Source of the DNA: Polydactylus sextarius
Lineage: Eukaryota > Chordata > Actinopteri > Polynemidae
Length of the DNA: 64,000 nt
Reading direction: 5' to 3'
Assembly (NCBI GenBank): GCA_016801845.1
Contig: CM028909.1
Coordinates: 18,883,313 to 18,947,312 of the forward strand
The notes under the pieces are model-generated. The model saw only the letters and a list, made by a program, of their open reading frames with translations, searched no databases and was not told where the DNA came from. Below, piece after piece: positions 60,133 through 64,000 of this stretch. Position 1 is the stretch's first letter, and each line of letters opens with the position of its first letter. The position numbers and the translations under genes are program-made.

Positions 60133-62891
60133 GTAAGACAGATTCCTGAAGTGTGTGGAAACATATGTACAACATCTAGTATATTCGTTGTATCATAAAG
60201 TTGACTAGGCTACTCCATGTTATGCTTGTTATGTTTGAGAAAATGTATTTTTGTTGTGCTGCAGTAGCCGAGTTTGCCGAGATGTCAAGAATTTTTTTTT
60301 TTTGCTTGACAAAGTTTTAAGATTAATTATAATATACATTGCCTGGCCTTGTCAGCTACAATTCTAATAGGCACTGGTGTAGAGTTTGTAAAGGGTTAAT
60401 ATACTTTGCCTTTGTTGCACTGCTGGGGATTATGTGGGCATCTCAGCTCCTAATAAGATCCTTTACAGGATAAGGTTTGGCTGGGTGATGGCACGGTGGC
60501 ATTAGGTTACAACTCGGACTGCGCTATTTGCCTGTGCATTGTGCCACTCAGCATGTTACATAATCTTGCATCCTCCTGAGCTTTTGTTTGCCACCTGTTG
60601 CAAACTGCCCCCTTATTTCCATTGCTTCTTGAGTCTCCACCCCATTGTGTAAACTGTCCCAGAATCTACAAAAGAGCAAGAGCTGAGAACAATCCCAGAC
60701 AACAGAGTGTTTACCAGGAAATCATCAATGTCCAGACAGCCTAAAAAACAGTACGACTCTAAATGTCATATTAGAGTATGTTAGTCGCAGCTCATGATAT
60801 CCTTATGATTTGATTGTCGTTTTATTTTTTTTCGCTCACTGATTTTCTAATAAGCATAAATGAAATGATGTGCAACTGAATTTTTTTAATGCAAATTTTG
60901 CAGTAAGAGCTCACACATGAAGTGTATTGTACCTTGCTATTTTTTGAATTGAGAATTGAATTGTAACTGTTTACAAAATGGAGATTTGGTTATCACCCAG
61001 TTCAGACATAAAACATAAAAAACACTGTTTTGTTAAGAAAATGCTGAGATGCTTAATATTTTACTTGATGCATGATATAGGTCTGTCAAATACTGTGTGC
61101 GTAGGATCTCTGAGCTGCCACTGGTTGCTGTTTTATGTACAACACACAGGAAATAGTTTTCCTATGAAATGTCATAATACAGGAAGTAATAAATTCACTT
61201 TTGTATGTGTCCTATAAAAACTACTGGATTGCTGCACAGGGAACTGAATGAAGAGAGTCTGTTAGACTTGCATCAGTGTCCCAGGAGATTATAATCTCAT
61301 GGGTATCAGAGGTGGGGGTATTCTGGTTGATACGGGTATAATCCACATTTAGCCAATTAAGGCCTCAGTGGGGGCCTCCTGGTCTCAGAGGCGTTCTAAC
61401 AGATGGACCAGCTAATCAACAGAGGCAAAGGCACGTGCTGCCAAGACCCATCTGGACATGGCCCTCACCCCAACTCTCTGGGGGGTTTGAAAAGTAAAGG
61501 GGTCAACAATGATGAGCACGCGTCTGAAGAATAAAGGAGGGGCGGGTTTCAGTTAAATGTCATGGTCCATTAAGTAGCATCCAGCAGAGTTATGGCACGC
61601 TTTCAGAGTGTGTCAGACGCGTGCGTGGAGGGCGTGGGGGGTTAAAGTACTATCACTTGCAGTGACAGATGGCGTCTTCATGCTGTTTTCCCTCAGTGTT
61701 TCCCCCAGAGATTAAGCCATATTAGCGCTTTTATTAACAATAGGGTATTATGTGTTGATGAGTTGATTAAAGATGGCAGGAAGCAGAGGGCGGACATGTC
61801 TATTTGGGCTGGATAAATCTGTCAGTGTCAACAATGTGTCTACAAGAATGTAATGCTTGCTTGGCACAGCAGGAGTTTAAACAGGGGAAACTAGCTCAGT
61901 GTCACTGCTGATTCATTGCTTTTAATTAATAAAAAACATTAATAAAAATTATTTTTAGTTTTTATCAGAACTTTTGAAGAAGTAGATGTTTTAAATGTTT
62001 GTTTTATGTGTAGGAATATAAAATCTGAGAAACTGAATGAAAAAATGACACATTAACAGAGGTAACGGAATAAAAAGCATTTCAAGTTTAATTACCAACA
62101 TTCAAGGGGTGTTAAATTTAAATGGACAACATTACTACAAAGGTCACTTGTGTCACCCCTGTGACCAAATGCTGAAAAGAAGAGAGTAAGACCACAGTGT
62201 TGCTGCTGTGAGGAAACCTGCAGAGATGACTACAAGATGTTAATGCATTTAAAATATGACCATCTAAGGCTTTGCTCAAACTGCAGGCAAATCATTTGTT
62301 TTTCAAATCAGATCTTCGGGACAGACTGTCCACTTTGTTATTTGCAAGTGATCTGATCAGATTTGTGTGTCAAGCCATCACAGACCTGGGTTGCTGTACA
62401 AACGACATAAACCAAAATAAATATGCAGCTTCCATCACTTTGGATTTGAGATCATGATTGCGTGTCAAGTTGTGAGTGATTCAAAGGACACTTTGAAATC
62501 CAGGCTCATTCTAAATAGCCCCCTAAGGACTCGAGCCCTGAACCAACCCTCATAGACTTAAGTGAACTCAGCTGGTAAATAACAGAGTGAGAGGCAGTGA
62601 GGGTTTGAAATAGTATAATCAGTACACATAGCACCATCTTATGACAATGCCAAAATAAGTGGCTTACATTAGCAGGTTATATCATCATATATCAACATGT
62701 TCCAGGCTTGCTTTGCTTCACAGAGTGGACCAAGAAACAAAAATCACATTTCGTGTGTTTTTTGTTTTGTTTTGTTTTCATCCAGACTTCCTAAAATTAA
62801 TAAGGATACAATCTGGACGTGGCAAATAATGTATTTGCCCTGTCAGTCTGAACGAGGACTAATTATTTTCCTGCCATTCTTTACTGACCAG
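60133..62891 (+). other. espn intron 8
   Basis: A 2.8 kb intron. The human protein has a longer, poorly conserved segment at this point. I cannot exclude a small fish exon here, but none is visible and phases 0/0 join without one. Confidence 0.65.
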
Positions 62892-63123
62892 GGTTCAGTT
62901 TTATTGGAGGAGCCTACCGATAGCCCCGCCCATAGCTCTGAAAATGGCACCACGGAGGAATCAGTCCCGCCCCCACCTCCTCCACCTCCACCCCCCCCTC
63001 CCCCAAGCAACCCGACGCCAACACCCCCTCCGCCTCCTCCGTTACCTCCAGATACGCCAACTACCCACAATAATGCCAGTAACATGTCCAACGACCAGCG
63101 ACGCCCATCCTCCTCATCAGGAA
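62892..63123 (+). CDS. espn: espn exon 9: second proline-rich region
   Basis: Encodes GSVLLEEPTDSPAHSSENGT, TEESV, a Pro-rich stretch (two runs parted by SNPTPT), then NMSNDQRRPSSSSGS. The last part parallels human GQRRSSSSTGSTKSF, just before the WH2 domain. The acceptor is ctgaccag/GGTTCA and the donor CAGGAA/gtgagt; it leaves phase 1, so the Ser codon is split. The following exons (WH2, coiled-coil, actin-bundling module) are outside the window. Confidence 0.93.
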
Positions 63124-64000
63124 GTGAGTGTTCCTTCACTTTTAACCTTCTTCTCTCTCCAGCCTAATTTCCTCATTTTGTGCTTTTTTCTGATACTTAT
63201 ATATGTACCCAAAAGATTAAAAGGCAAAACATTAATGCACATTTTTCAGATGAACCATTCTCTTATACATCATTATCATACTAAAATTATTCCTAGAAAG
63301 CAGAGTCTCAACTATGATAGGCGCAGAGTAATCTCACTGGGTATAGATGAGTTGAGTCTACCCCTAGCAACCTAAATAACAGATTATAAATTAATGATTT
63401 TGGGCTACAATTACCCTGAGAACTGGTTTAGTGTTCAGCCATTTCCTTAAGTGCCTGATGCCCTGGATGTTGCTGTCTGATGGTGTACATGTTGCTCCAC
63501 TTACAGAAAGTTATTAAGTGCTGTCAATTTTTAAGTGGTAGAAATGATCTGTTTAAAGTTCCCATGAACCTTGAAAATGAATTATATTGTGGAATACGAT
63601 GTGGCAGTTTCTCCAAAACAATCTATTTCTCCTAAATACACAAATAAACTCCTCAAATTTCACCCGAAAAAACTTGGAAATTGAAAAACCAAGACAAAAG
63701 ACAAAAAACTGCCTGCACCAATATAACTAAAAAGTAATCAGCCAAGATAATTAATAATTCTTTAACTTGGACGTAAATTAAACAAAACTCTGCACATCAA
63801 CACCACACGTGGTGCAAAGATATCAAACAATAGTAGCATGATGAGTGACAGGGGCTGAAACATTAGTCTTTGGTCATAATTATTATACTGATGTTCTGTC
63901 AAGCCAATGCTTTTCTTCTGATAATATTGGCCAATTCTTTTTTATTCCAAATAACTGTATAATATGAACTTCTGTTTCCACGTTCGTTCTTTCACCTGTA
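63124..64000 (+). other. espn intron 9 (partial)
   Basis: AT-rich intron sequence running to the edge of the window; no further exon seen. Confidence 0.8.

Overview
The window looks like nuclear DNA of a bony fish, probably a percomorph teleost. It is AT-rich and full of CA/TG/TA microsatellites. It carries degraded Tc1-like and fish-type LINE copies, and its vertebrate genes are split by GT-AG introns. The gene order acot7 (-), hes2 (-), hes2 (-), espn (+) corresponds to human 1p36.31 (ACOT7-HES2-ESPN), except that hes2 is present as a tandem pair. The species cannot be named from the sequence alone.

Layout: 1-17.3 kb is the 5' half of acot7 on the minus strand. There are two alternative first coding exons, at 17.26 kb (cytosolic type) and 12.61 kb (mitochondrial type). 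They splice in the same phase to shared exons at 9.56 and 8.22 kb; the rest of the gene lies beyond the left edge. A 5'-truncated LINE with a clear target-site duplication sits at 15.2-15.8 kb. At 18.1-19.7 kb is a four-exon hes2-type repressor, and at 26.6-28.0 kb a second, three-exon hes2 copy. Between them, and from 28 to 42 kb, there is no recognisable gene, but there are sequence motifs shared between positions. At 42.4-64 kb are the first nine coding exons of espn (ankyrin repeats and two proline-rich stretches). The actin-binding C-terminus lies beyond the right edge.

How the genes relate: acot7 hydrolyses long-chain acyl-CoA. The hes2 proteins are bHLH-Orange WRPW repressors of the Notch/proneural circuit. 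Espin bundles actin in hair-cell stereocilia and other microvillar structures. Linkage does not imply one pathway for all four. However, the 20-40 kb interval holds a recurrent pair of short sites, a Hes-type site (GCACGCGCC or GCACGAGCC) beside a proneural E-box (CAGATGG). Three further noncoding elements occur in the same order upstream of both hes2 copies. This is the most unusual signal in the window and looks like a duplicated, Hes/proneural-wired regulatory landscape between hes2 and espn (inference). The hes2 copies also show a near-identical tract in their last exons that suggests gene conversion, and one copy has lost an intron.
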